Shown piece after piece: positions 7,793 through 14,032 of a stretch of DNA of 64,000 nucleotides. The notes under the pieces were generated by a model. It searched no databases and was not told the origin of the DNA. It saw nothing but the letters and a program-made list of their open reading frames with translations. Numbering within the stretch: position 1 is the first letter of the stretch; every line of letters begins with the position of its first letter. A program made the position numbers and the translations under genes. The stretch spans positions 186,001-250,000 of the forward strand of contig NZ_FOZZ01000006.1 in NCBI RefSeq assembly GCF_900116225.1, written 5' to 3'. Source of the DNA: Sphingobacterium wenxiniae (GTDB lineage: Bacteria > Bacteroidota > Bacteroidia > Sphingobacteriales > Sphingobacteriaceae).

Positions 7793-8095
7793 ATGATGAA
7801 ACGTAAGATTAATCAGTTAATTGAAACAGTAGCGACCATGAAAGATTTATTAGAACAGATTTCGGCAGTTCTTGTGCCGACTGACACCCCTGTGCAACAG
7901 CATGCGCTGATGACTGCAAAGGAAGTGCAGCACTTATTCGGCATTGTGCACAGTACGTATTACAGGTGGATTGAACGAGGTTATCTAAAACCCATTATTC
8001 TCGGCGGGAAGCATTATTATCAAGCGAAAGATATCTATCTGCTCTTAGAAAAGAGGAAATATCGGGAAAGGGGAGGCATGGAACAGGCTCCTTGA
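7793..8095 (+). CDS. Small helix-turn-helix (MerR/excisionase-like) DNA-binding protein
   Basis: This 100-residue protein has an N-terminal helix (residues 5-30) and a helix-turn-helix segment (about 42-92) with A-L-M-T-A-K-E-V-Q-H-L-F-G-I, then S-T-Y-Y-R-W-I-E-R-G-Y-L-K-P and a wing ending KDIYLLLEKRK. This is the pattern of HTH_17/MerR-like proteins common on Bacteroidota mobile elements. The stop codon is immediately followed by the array of 11-bp TTCG units, so this protein is a natural candidate for binding the array; no direct evidence shows that. Two ATG codons are in tandem at 7793 and 7796. Confidence 0.8.
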   Translation: MMKRKINQLIETVATMKDLLEQISAVLVPTDTPVQQHALMTAKEVQHLFGIVHSTYYRWIERGYLKPIILGGKHYYQAKDIYLLLEKRKYRERGGMEQAP

Positions 8096-8099
8096 TTTC

Positions 8100-8348
8100 T
8101 TCGACTTCTGTTCGAGAGTTGTTCGAGAGTTGTTCGACTATTGTTCGGCTGTGCTTCGGGACATGTTCGAGACAGCTTCGGGACAGCTTCGGGTTTTCTT
8201 CGACTGCGCTTCGACAATCCTTCGACTACGACTCGAAGGATTGTCGAAGCGTTCCCGAAGAGTTGTCGAACCCGAGTCGAACATGATAGGGAGAAGGTCG
8301 GGAGCATATCCGAAGAAATGCAGACCCATTCCCCGAAAATTATTCGAA
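8100..8348. repeat. Strand-switching array of 11-bp TTCG units
   Basis: Twelve units of form TTCGRNNNNNN start at 8100 and then every 11 bases (8111, 8122, 8133, 8144, 8155, 8166, 8177, 8188, 8199, 8210, 8221). After a 7-base centre the pattern continues as the reverse complement (YCGAA) at 8233, 8244, 8255, 8266, 8277, 8310, 8333 and 8344, still 11 bases apart except for one 1-base slip and three decayed units. Only the TTCG core and its phase are kept; the six other bases vary. Because 11 is not a multiple of 3 and the units lack stops, several frames stay open on both strands, but none looks like a gene. It lies between the HTH gene and the DUF6266-like gene. Confidence 0.9.
8209..8249. 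repeat. Perfect 17-bp inverted repeat at the array centre
   Basis: CTTCGACAATCCTTCGA (8209-8225) and its exact reverse complement (8233-8249) flank a 7-base loop (CTACGAC). Unlike the rest of the array, the spacer bases also match here, so a hairpin or cruciform can form. The axis marks the point where the 11-bp units change strand. Confidence 0.9.
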
Positions 8349-8350
8349 CA

Positions 8351-8390
8351 ATATCCCATCTTATCCCACTTTATCCCGTATTGTCCCTTT
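8351..8390. repeat. Four 10-bp TATCCC units
   Basis: Directly after the TTCG array come four aligned 10-mers with the core TATCCC or TGTCCC (8353, 8363, 8373 and 8383), spaced exactly 10 bases. They differ in core and period from the 11-bp array. The last unit lies about 110 bases before the DUF6266-like start. Confidence 0.75.
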
Positions 8391-8497
8391 AATTGTTGAA
8401 CCGCCTCAATAGCGATAGTTTAGCTCTCGATATCAAAAAAAAGAGAGTTCGTAGCGCGCACGACGACAATGGTTTAACAAGTAAAGTAAAAAAGAAA

Positions 8498-9139
8498 ATG
8501 GCAAGATTTTTAAAAGGAATCAATGGTGCCTACTCCGGGAAGGTAGGCAGTGTAATCGGAAGTAGATGGCGCAGTGTGGACTATGTACGTTCACTTTCTC
8601 GTCCAAGTAACAAATCGGCCTCTGATCTTCAAGTGGCACAGCGTGCAAGATTTAGATTGGCTATCGCTTTTTTATCCCCGATCAAGGATCTGCTGAATCT
8701 TGGTTATTCCGACAAACTGGAGGGACGGGCAACAGGCTACAATAAGGCTGTTCAGCATGCGATTAATCATGCGATTGTAGGCGACTATCCGGATTATGAA
8801 CTGAACTATGCGGCTGTCCAGATAGCAAAAGGAGGGTTGTCCAACCTGTTGGCTGTACAATGGGAACAAAGCGCTCCGCAGGAAATATCCCTAACCTGGG
8901 ATACCAGTACCAATAGATTCAATGCTTTCTCGGACGATACCGTGATTCTGCTCACGTACAATACAAACAAATCGTTTTTCAGCATCTTGGAGTCGGGAGA
9001 AAGAAAAGATGGAAGCTTGATAATTAACCTGCCGGCAGCCTATGCGGGTGACCATCTAGTCGGATGGGTGTTCGCAGGGCATCGGAATGGAGTGAAAACC
9101 TCCATGAGCTATTACCTGGGTGAAATTCTTCTCAATTAA
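8498..9139 (+). CDS. DUF6266-like protein of unknown function
   Basis: The protein from ATG 8498 is 213 residues and begins MARFLKGINGAYSGKVGSVI, then G-S-R-W-R-S-V-D-Y-V-R. This N-terminus resembles the DUF6266 group seen in Sphingobacteriaceae, whose function is unknown. The middle has QVAQRARFRLAIAFLSPIKDLLNLG, and the C-terminal half looks like a beta-rich domain (residues 115-213). There is no signal peptide or membrane segment. An in-frame extension back to 8393 exists but is basic, has no family-like sequence and starts in repeat DNA, so the internal ATG is preferred. A terminator follows. It sits between the TTCG array and a phage-lysis-like gene trio. Confidence 0.7.
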   Translation: MARFLKGINGAYSGKVGSVIGSRWRSVDYVRSLSRPSNKSASDLQVAQRARFRLAIAFLSPIKDLLNLGYSDKLEGRATGYNKAVQHAINHAIVGDYPDYELNYAAVQIAKGGLSNLLAVQWEQSAPQEISLTWDTSTNRFNAFSDDTVILLTYNTNKSFFSILESGERKDGSLIINLPAAYAGDHLVGWVFAGHRNGVKTSMSYYLGEILLN

Positions 9140-9166
9140 TCCTGTACACAGAATAGCCTAAGCGTA

Positions 9167-9190
9167 GAGGCACGATTAAATCGTGCCTCT
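9167..9190 (+). terminator. Hairpin terminator after the DUF6266-like gene
   Basis: GAGGCACGA (9167-9175) pairs exactly with TCGTGCCTC (9181-9189) around a TTAAA loop, followed by TTATT. It begins 27 bases after the stop codon. Confidence 0.7.
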
Positions 9191-9282
9191 TATTCAAAGA
9201 GCGCCTGTAACACAAAGACGAATCTGTTACATGATGCATCGCTTAACAAGAAGGATAGATAGAAAGAAATCTAATATCTCAC

Positions 9283-9327
9283 ATCTAATATCACAATACG
9301 CAAATCTCAATACCCAATACTAACAAA
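9283..9327 (+). repeat. CTCAATAC-type leader element before the holin-like gene
   Basis: The stretch holds CAATACGCAAAT, CTCAATAC and CCAATACTAAC ending five bases before the ATG at 9328. The same CTCAATAC(C/G)CAATACTA signature ends just before the starts of four other genes here (10622, 20877, 22336 and, on the minus strand, 53816). Confidence 0.7.
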
Positions 9328-9714
9328 ATGAACACACAACAATTACAACTCCCTCGGTCTATCCAGGATATCACCAAGGAAATAACCACAGCGCATAAAA
9401 TAGGTCTTACGCTTACCTTCCTGTTGGGGCTGTTCCTCTTCTCGGGTACGCTCTTGCAGATCCTTGACCCCGCAGCAGGCGTGCTGGACATCGGTATGCT
9501 GTCGGTGCTGCTGTTCGGACTATTGGCCGGACTGGTCGCCGTTTTCGTTAGCCTATGGCTGCAGGAGATACTCTGGCGTCCGTTCAAATACTTTCGCAAA
9601 CAGTTCTTTCACCATTTTAATCAATTGACATCATGGCAACAATGTATAATCTATTTTTCGGTATTCTTTTTATTGCTGTATGCAGCGCTGTATATGTTAA
9701 AAATTATGCTGTAG
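9328..9714 (+). CDS. Small membrane protein with three hydrophobic segments, holin-like
   Basis: This 128-residue protein has a polar N-terminus and three membrane segments (about residues 26-47, 52-78 and 106-128), with a basic loop RPFKYFRKQFFHHF between the second and third. I do not recognise a named family. Its size, three segments and its 82-base overlap with a downstream peptidoglycan hydrolase gene resemble the holin of a phage lysis cassette. Other membrane functions are possible. The translated region 9328-9632 has no overlap and codes normally. Confidence 0.5.
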   Translation: MNTQQLQLPRSIQDITKEITTAHKIGLTLTFLLGLFLFSGTLLQILDPAAGVLDIGMLSVLLFGLLAGLVAVFVSLWLQEILWRPFKYFRKQFFHHFNQLTSWQQCIIYFSVFFLLLYAALYMLKIML

Positions 9715-10367
9715 GGGCAGATGTGTCTATCCTTCGACAGGCTCAGGATGACAACTTTCGACAGGCTCAGGATGTCAACTCGGGCATTGTTAGGCTGAGC
9801 ATTTTTAGACCTGTCACGTTGAGCCTGTCGAAACGCAACAGGTCTACCCCTGCGGATCCCAATATCTACCGTGAAAAAGATGTTCCCCCTTTGGCCTGTC
9901 TCGCCCAAGGCGATGGGCGTAGGTGGACTATCCTCCAGATCGCTACTGCCGAAATCGGCGTACACGAGGCCACGGGAAACAACGACGGCAAAAGGGTAGA
10001 GGAATACCTTGCCTACACAGGTTTGGGCAAAGGTCACCAATGGTGTGCCGCCTTCGTATCGTGGTGCTACGGACAGGCAGGGCTGTCCCGGCCCCGCAAC
10101 CCCTGGAGTCCTGCATTATTTCCAAAGGAAAAGACATATCGCAAGGGCACCCACGAGGGGCGCCCCTACGAAAATCCTATCCAATCTGCAGATGTCTTTG
10201 GCATATACGGCATATCCGCAAAACGCATCAACCATGTCGGCTTGGTGAAATCCGTGCAGGGCAAATACCTCATCACGATCGAAGGCAACAGCAATGATCG
10301 CGTCGAATCCCGCCGCAGGCATCTCTCCACCATTTACGCCCTGGCAGATTGGTTGAAGAAAACGTAG
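9633..10367 (+). CDS. CHAP-domain peptidoglycan hydrolase with in-frame palindromic repeat insertions
   Basis: This 244-residue protein has an N-terminal hydrophobic anchor (about residues 4-27) and a C-terminal CHAP/NlpC-like domain (about 98-244). The likely catalytic Cys is in W-C-A-A-F-V-S-W-C near residue 135, the His in I-N-H-V-G-L-V near 202, and the E-G-N-S-N motif near 219. The family cuts amide or cross-bridge bonds in peptidoglycan. Two stretches look foreign: residues 32-70, translated from repeat DNA (peptides LRQAQDD, FRQAQDV and TLSLSKR), and residues 171-181 (RKGTHEGRPYE). Both keep the frame. Its position after a holin-like gene and before a spanin-like lipoprotein fits an endolysin. 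Confidence 0.75.
   Translation: MATMYNLFFGILFIAVCSAVYVKNYAVGADVSILRQAQDDNFRQAQDVNSGIVRLSIFRPVTLSLSKRNRSTPADPNIYREKDVPPLACLAQGDGRRWTILQIATAEIGVHEATGNNDGKRVEEYLAYTGLGKGHQWCAAFVSWCYGQAGLSRPRNPWSPALFPKEKTYRKGTHEGRPYENPIQSADVFGIYGISAKRINHVGLVKSVQGKYLITIEGNSNDRVESRRRHLSTIYALADWLKKT
9712..9857. repeat. Palindromic repeat cluster inside the CHAP gene
   Basis: TTCGACAGGCTCAGGATG occurs at 9733-9750 and again at 9757-9774, 24 bases apart, so the frame is kept. An inverted copy of the core (GAGCCTGTCGAA) is at 9821-9832. The outer bases GTAGGGGCAG (9712) and a CTACCCCTGC-like end (9844) are roughly inverted. This resembles dispersed REP-type intergenic elements, here placed in the linker between membrane anchor and catalytic domain. 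Confidence 0.8.
10143..10168. repeat. Second palindromic repeat inside the CHAP gene
   Basis: GGGCACCC (10145-10152) and GGGCGCCC (10158-10165) form a near-palindrome with ACGAG between, followed by CTAC. It reads in frame as KGTHEGRPYE. The same style of repeat follows the stop codon of this gene. Confidence 0.6.
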
Positions 10368-10578
10368 GGGCAACCCTTGTGGTTGCCCTACTATCCGTAG
10401 AGTTGTCAGGGATTTGGAAGGGGCTCTCTACGGATTGCCCATAAAGGGGAGTCTTTGACTCCTGATGTCACATTGATTGGGGATATCCAAAAAGGTTGTT
10501 AATCATTAAAAAAACGCGTTCCCGAAAAAGCATTCGGGACGAGGAAAAATGACGAAGCCTGCCTACCGTAGGCAGGCT
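10365..10578. repeat. Cluster of five hairpins after the CHAP gene
   Basis: Five inverted repeats follow one another: TAGGGGCAACC/GGTTGCCCTA (10365-10390, its first bases being the stop codon), ATCCGTAGAG/CTCTACGGAT (10393-10402 and 10425-10434), GGAGTC/GACTCC (10448-10462), CCCGAA/TTCGGG (10520-10538) and AGCCTGCCTA/TAGGCAGGCT (10556-10578). No gene is visible. The first may terminate transcription; the rest look like accumulated REP-type elements. Confidence 0.8.
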
Positions 10579-10621
10579 CATATCTCAATACTCATATCTC
10601 AATACCCAATACTATTAGACA
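10579..10621 (+). repeat. CTCAATAC-type leader element before the spanin-like gene
   Basis: Two CATATCTCAATAC units are followed by CCAATACTATTAGACA and then the ATG at 10622. It is closely similar to the leader before 9328. Confidence 0.7.
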
Positions 10622-11047
10622 ATGAAAAGAATAATCTATATTATCCCGCTATTCACCATCACGGCCTGCCTCTCCACCAAGGAGAAAGCACAATGGTCAA
10701 ATAAAACACAGAGTACACAGGAAGTAAGCAATGACAAACGTTACGGTTATACTTGGCAACAGGTGGACAGCTTCGGTCGTTGGTGGCATTTCCAGACCGA
10801 TAGCAGTTTTCGTTACCATGCCGATAGCGGTATTACCGCAGGCTCCGGTTCACTATGGCTATGGGAAAAGGGGAGCAGTCTTACACAGCAGCAGGAACAG
10901 CTTGACCAACGGACAATCGAGAAGAAAGAACAAGCCCGTAAGGAGCAGTACAGCCAAAGGCAGTCCTTTAGGATGGAAGTCTATTGGCTGTTCGCGCTGC
11001 TGGCTATTGGGATTGTCGTTTGGTTAAAAATCAGGAGGCGAGTTTAA
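10622..11047 (+). CDS. Lipoprotein with C-terminal membrane helix, spanin-like
   Basis: This 141-residue protein has an N-terminal lipobox (FTITAC, Cys16), a polar central region with a coiled-coil-like Q/E/K-rich stretch (about residues 85-115), and a C-terminal membrane segment (about 118-136) followed by KIRRRV. A lipid anchor at one end and an inner-membrane helix at the other is the topology of unimolecular phage spanins, which link and fuse outer and inner membranes at lysis. It is third after a holin-like protein and a CHAP hydrolase, as a spanin would be. I know no named family match, so the call rests on topology and context. Confidence 0.5.
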   Translation: MKRIIYIIPLFTITACLSTKEKAQWSNKTQSTQEVSNDKRYGYTWQQVDSFGRWWHFQTDSSFRYHADSGITAGSGSLWLWEKGSSLTQQQEQLDQRTIEKKEQARKEQYSQRQSFRMEVYWLFALLAIGIVVWLKIRRRV

Positions 11048-11104
11048 GAATTTCCCATATCTGTAGAAGAGTCAGCGAAAATACATTCCCATCGCGATCA
11101 CTGA

Positions 11105-11365
11105 TTATTCACCAGAATCGTTATGAGATGAACTTGATCTTTTATCCGGTCTCCGTCCGCGTTTGTAGATAATCAGTCCGTTGAGGAAATTGCGGAGAAA
11201 CTGGTCACCACAAGGCTTGAAGTTCGGGTGGTCGTCTTTGCGGAATATTGCGCTCAGTTCAGTTTTCGTCACCTTGAAATCCACTAATTCCATGACCTTG
11301 ATAATGTCGTCGTCCGTAAATTTTAAAGCCACACGGAGCTTTTTCATGATATCGTTGTTACTCAT
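11105..11365 (-). CDS. DUF1456 (YehS-like) protein, single-repeat form
   Basis: The 86-residue product opens M-S-N-N-D-I-M-K-K-L-R-V-A-L and includes the motif F-L-N-G-L-I-I-Y-K-R-G-R-R near residue 62-75. This matches one repeat of DUF1456 proteins such as E. coli YehS, which normally carry two such repeats in about 150 residues. Here the second repeat is missing and the protein ends with a Ser-rich tail. It may be a natural one-repeat form or a truncated gene. The function of the family is unknown. It is isolated on the minus strand between the lysis-like island and a small lipoprotein. Confidence 0.75.
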   Translation of the reverse strand: MSNNDIMKKLRVALKFTDDDIIKVMELVDFKVTKTELSAIFRKDDHPNFKPCGDQFLRNFLNGLIIYKRGRRPDKRSSSSHNDSGE

Positions 11366-11484
11366 ACTGTAAAAGTAGTGAAAACTCTGAAAAAATAAGA
11401 TGCGTTTGGCCTGATTAGTTGATGTGCAATTTATTTTATTGCGTCTCTACGTCGTGGGGGATAGAAAAACGTATAAAACAAAAA

Positions 11485-11509
11485 AAGTCCCGCTCATAGA
11501 GCAGGACTT
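11485..11509 (-). terminator. Hairpin terminator of the small lipoprotein gene
   Basis: AAGTCC...GGACTT plus GCTC/GAGC with one mismatch form a stem around ATA. On the minus strand it is followed by T6, 31 bases after the stop of the gene ending at 11540. Confidence 0.75.
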
Positions 11510-11539
11510 CTTACGTATTTTTAAATACTGTTGTTCGGA

Positions 11540-11758
11540 TTACTGAACGTTTTTCAAAGAATCAGCGATAGAATCACCTTCAGCTTTGATTGAATCAGCT
11601 ACATTGTTCAATGAATCAGCGATTGAATCAGTAGTGTTTTCGATTTCGTTAGCCAATGAATCAGCAGTCTCTTCTGTTTTAGTTTCTGCACCACCACAAG
11701 CAGCGAAAGCAACTGTCAAAGCTAAACCTAAGAATCCGAATTTGAATAAATTTTTCAT
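11540..11758 (-). CDS. Small repetitive lipoprotein
   Basis: This 72-residue protein has a signal peptide with lipobox A-F-A-A-C (Cys21), followed by an acidic region of imperfect repeats (T/A-D-S-I/L-A-D/N-S/E-L/I). The repeats DSIADSLNNVADSIKAEG and DSIADSLKNV predict a helix or coiled coil. Similar tiny repeat lipoproteins are frequent in Bacteroidota; no function is assigned. It is a single-gene unit with its own terminator. Confidence 0.8.
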   Translation of the reverse strand: MKNLFKFGFLGLALTVAFAACGGAETKTEETADSLANEIENTTDSIADSLNNVADSIKAEGDSIADSLKNVQ

Positions 11759-12167
11759 TTTTTTAATTTTCTATTTAATTGAAACAAATTTGTTTTACAT
11801 CCCTTTATACCTGTTACACGAACAAGGTAACCCAACTTTGTAAAAATATTTTAAAAACGTTTTGTCATATCTTTTTTACAAAGCCGGCGCAAATATAGGA
11901 TTGTTTTGTCAAACTGCAAGAAAAAAAATGTTTTTTTTATGACTTTTTTAATTTCTCTCTGCTGTCGCAAGCTTAATGTCGTTAAAAAGCTTCCCCAACT
12001 CTCTCGCAAGATTGAGCGTAGCGGTATCTTGTGAGTATAATATAGCCTAAGTTTTCAACTTAGAAACGATGAGGTGGCAAGTTGAAAACTTGCTTTATTG
12101 CCCTTCCAAGTTACACTTCGTTAACCGAACGAAGTGAGTTCTGCGAAGTAAAACTTGAAAGAGGTGG

Positions 12168-12297
12168 GAGGCAACGAAGTCCCGCCTGAGGCGGGAATGA
12201 TGTCAAAAACGCAGATTGGTTTCCTTCGGAGCTGCTTCGCGGTCGTCGCTGCGCTTCTCGCAATGACGCGTTTTGCGAACCTTTTTAGGCATCCTCC
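12168..12297. repeat. Dispersed palindromic repeat, copy A
   Basis: It contains GGCAACGAAGT, CCCGCCTGAGGCGGG, CGCAGATTG, CTTCTCGCAATGACGCG and ends CTTTTTAGGCATCC. The pieces match in order the copies at 57711, 60748 and 63063, so this is one family of mobile-looking intergenic repeat. Confidence 0.75.
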
Positions 12298-12578
12298 TAC
12301 CGCTGGTGTAGGCGTGTCGCGTGTACCTCTATTTATAAAGCCACATCTGTTACCTTACCTCAGATTCCAATCACTCCCTCCACTTTCTCCCACGCATAGC
12401 TGTAAATACGCATTGTTGGCGTGAATTTATCCCTGCTTGATTGTCCTTTTATATATAAGGTACATATTACTGCCACGAAGGGTAATCGGATGAAAAGCCG
12501 TTTTAAGTGATTGTAGGCTATGTTTTTCTAGTAATTTGTAGCTTTTCTTCTATGTGGAAAACTTTTTTGTGTGATATT

Positions 12579-12601
12579 GTGGGGGAAAGTGGGAGAAAGT
12601 G
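12579..12601 (+). promoter_or_regulatory. MraZ operator (TGGGN repeats at 10-bp spacing)
   Basis: TGGGG at 12580 and TGGGA at 12590 are each followed by GAAAG-type spacers, with a partial TG at 12600, giving three boxes at 10-bp spacing. MraZ is known to bind TGGGN-N5 repeats upstream of its own gene. The site lies 40-60 bases before the mraZ start, next to TACTTTTA (12604), a likely -7 element, so autorepression is expected. Confidence 0.7.
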
Positions 12602-12639
12602 TATACTTTTACTTTAAATTTAGTTAGGTATATAGACTA

Positions 12640-13113
12640 ATGAACTATTTGATCGGAGAATACGAATGCAAGCTGGACGCCAAAGGAAGAATGGTGGTTC
12701 CTGCAGCGCTCAAAAGGCAACTGCCTGATGTTGAGCGTGAAGGGCTTGTTGTGAACCGTGGCTTCGAGCAAAATTTAGTGATTTATACCCGTGCGGAGTG
12801 GAACAGGATTCTGGGGCAGTTGTCTAAGTTGAACCAGTTCCAAGCTAAGAACAGAGAGTTTGTGCGCAAATTTACAAGTGGTGCAACGGAGCTGTTGTTG
12901 GACTCGGCGGGAAGAGTGTTGTTGCCTAAAAGTCTATTGGCGTATGCTTCTATTGATGCGGAAGTGGTGTTGATGTGTAATCTGGAGAAAGTGGAAGTGT
13001 GGTCAAAAGCGAAATATGAAGAGCAGATGGGTTCGTTGTCAGAGGAGGATTTCTCGGATTTGGCAGAACAGGTGATGGGTGGTCTTAATTTAGATGGAGG
13101 TGAAAATGGCTAA
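12640..13113 (+). CDS. mraZ: MraZ, transcription regulator of the dcw cluster
   Basis: The 157-residue length and two AbrB-like repeats fit MraZ: the first has L-D-A-K-G-R-M-V-V-P-A-A-L (about residues 13-26), the second L-D-S-A-G-R-V-L-L-P-K-S-L (about 87-100). The D-x-K/A-G-R pattern in both is the family signature. MraZ forms a ring and binds TGGGN repeats at its promoter, which are present just upstream. It is first in the division and cell-wall cluster, and its stop codon overlaps the start of rsmH. Confidence 0.96.
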   Translation: MNYLIGEYECKLDAKGRMVVPAALKRQLPDVEREGLVVNRGFEQNLVIYTRAEWNRILGQLSKLNQFQAKNREFVRKFTSGATELLLDSAGRVLLPKSLLAYASIDAEVVLMCNLEKVEVWSKAKYEEQMGSLSEEDFSDLAEQVMGGLNLDGGENG

Positions 13114-14020
13114 CGAAATCGTATATCACGTGCCGGTGATGTTGCAGGAATGCATGGATGCTTTGGCTATTAAGCCGGATGGTGTTTATGTGGATGTGAC
13201 ATTTGGTGGTGGTGGGCACTCGCGGGAGCTGTTAAAGCGCCTAGGGCCAAAAGGACGTTTGATTGCCTTTGATCAGGATCCGGATGCGGTGCGCAATGCG
13301 ATAGATGATGAGCGGTTTACCTTAGTGCATCAGAATTTTAAGTTCTTGAAAAACAACCTTCGCTTGTTGGGTATCAAAGAGGTGGATGGTATTTTGGCAG
13401 ATTTGGGAGTTTCTTCCCATCAGTTTGATTCGCCGGGTCGTGGTTTTTCCATTCGTTTTGATGCGGATCTGGATATGCGGATGGATCAGATTTCGGATTT
13501 GGATGCCAAACGTGTGCTGAATACGTATGCGGAGGAAGATCTACATCGGATTTTTGGTATGTACGGTGAGATCCAGAATGCCAAGACGCTGGCCAAGACG
13601 ATTGTAACGGCACGTCTGAATGGATCTATCGAGACAGTAGAGCAATTGAAAGAAGTGGTGAAAAGGCATGTGCCGAGAGGGAAAGAGCATAAATATCATG
13701 CGCAGCTTTTTCAGGCGTTGCGTATCGAGGTGAATCAGGAGCTGGAGGCTTTGCAGGATTTTCTGGAGCAAACGGTAGCGGTTCTGAAACCGGAAGCGCG
13801 TTTGGTGGTGATGTCTTATCACTCGTTGGAGGATCGCCTGGTTAAGAATTTTATGCAGAAGGGTAAGTTTAAAGGTGAGGTGGAGAAAGATTTTTTTGGA
13901 AATGAAATCAAGCCCTTCAAGGTGATCAGCCGCAAGGCGATTACTGCGGGTAAAGAAGAGCTTGAGGTGAATAATAGGTCGCGCAGTGCGAAACTGCGTA
14001 TAGCTGAGAAAATGGCTTAA
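13106..14020 (+). CDS. rsmH: 16S rRNA m4C1402 methyltransferase RsmH (MraW)
   Basis: The protein starts YHVPVMLQECMDAL after MANEIV and has the SAM-binding segment V-D-V-T-F-G-G-G-G-H-S (about residues 29-39). It also has the family stretches G-I-L-A-D-L-G-V-S-S-H-Q-F-D and, near the end, S-Y-H-S-L-E-D-R-L-V-K. It methylates N4 of C1402 in 16S rRNA. ATG 13106 is preferred over 13094 because GGAGGT (13097-13102) lies at Shine-Dalgarno distance and it begins at the conserved N-terminus. It overlaps mraZ by 8 bases. Confidence 0.95.
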   Translation: MANEIVYHVPVMLQECMDALAIKPDGVYVDVTFGGGGHSRELLKRLGPKGRLIAFDQDPDAVRNAIDDERFTLVHQNFKFLKNNLRLLGIKEVDGILADLGVSSHQFDSPGRGFSIRFDADLDMRMDQISDLDAKRVLNTYAEEDLHRIFGMYGEIQNAKTLAKTIVTARLNGSIETVEQLKEVVKRHVPRGKEHKYHAQLFQALRIEVNQELEALQDFLEQTVAVLKPEARLVVMSYHSLEDRLVKNFMQKGKFKGEVEKDFFGNEIKPFKVISRKAITAGKEELEVNNRSRSAKLRIAEKMA

Positions 14021-14032
14021 TTTTTTTTGAAG

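Larger units (their letters stand above)
11759..12639. other. 880-bp repeat-rich gap before the dcw cluster
   Basis: No gene is visible. The left part is AT-rich and includes the promoter area of the small lipoprotein. Around 12050-12155 are inverted repeats (AAGTTTTCAACTT with AAGTTGAAAACTT; ACTTCGTT with AACGAAGT). Around 12168-12297 lies a dispersed palindromic repeat. Near 12371-12394 is an inverted MraZ-box-like sequence. The right end carries the MraZ operator and the mraZ leader. An open frame at 12155-12424 runs through the repeat and is not a gene. Confidence 0.7.

Noticed and set aside
8100-8348. Integron attC array or CRISPR as explanation of the TTCG array
   Set aside because: No integrase, no gene cassettes, no conserved long repeat; only a 5-base core repeats.
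8035-8399. Several open frames on both strands across the TTCG array
   Set aside because: They are open because the 11-bp units contain no stops in several frames; the peptides are simple Arg/Ser/Phe repeats shared by all frames.
9651-10373. Minus-strand open frames opposite the CHAP gene
   Set aside because: They are antisense to a gene with clear catalytic motifs and include translated repeat DNA.
12155-12424. 89-codon open frame before mraZ
   Set aside because: It runs through a dispersed palindromic repeat and has no protein-like features beyond repeat translation.
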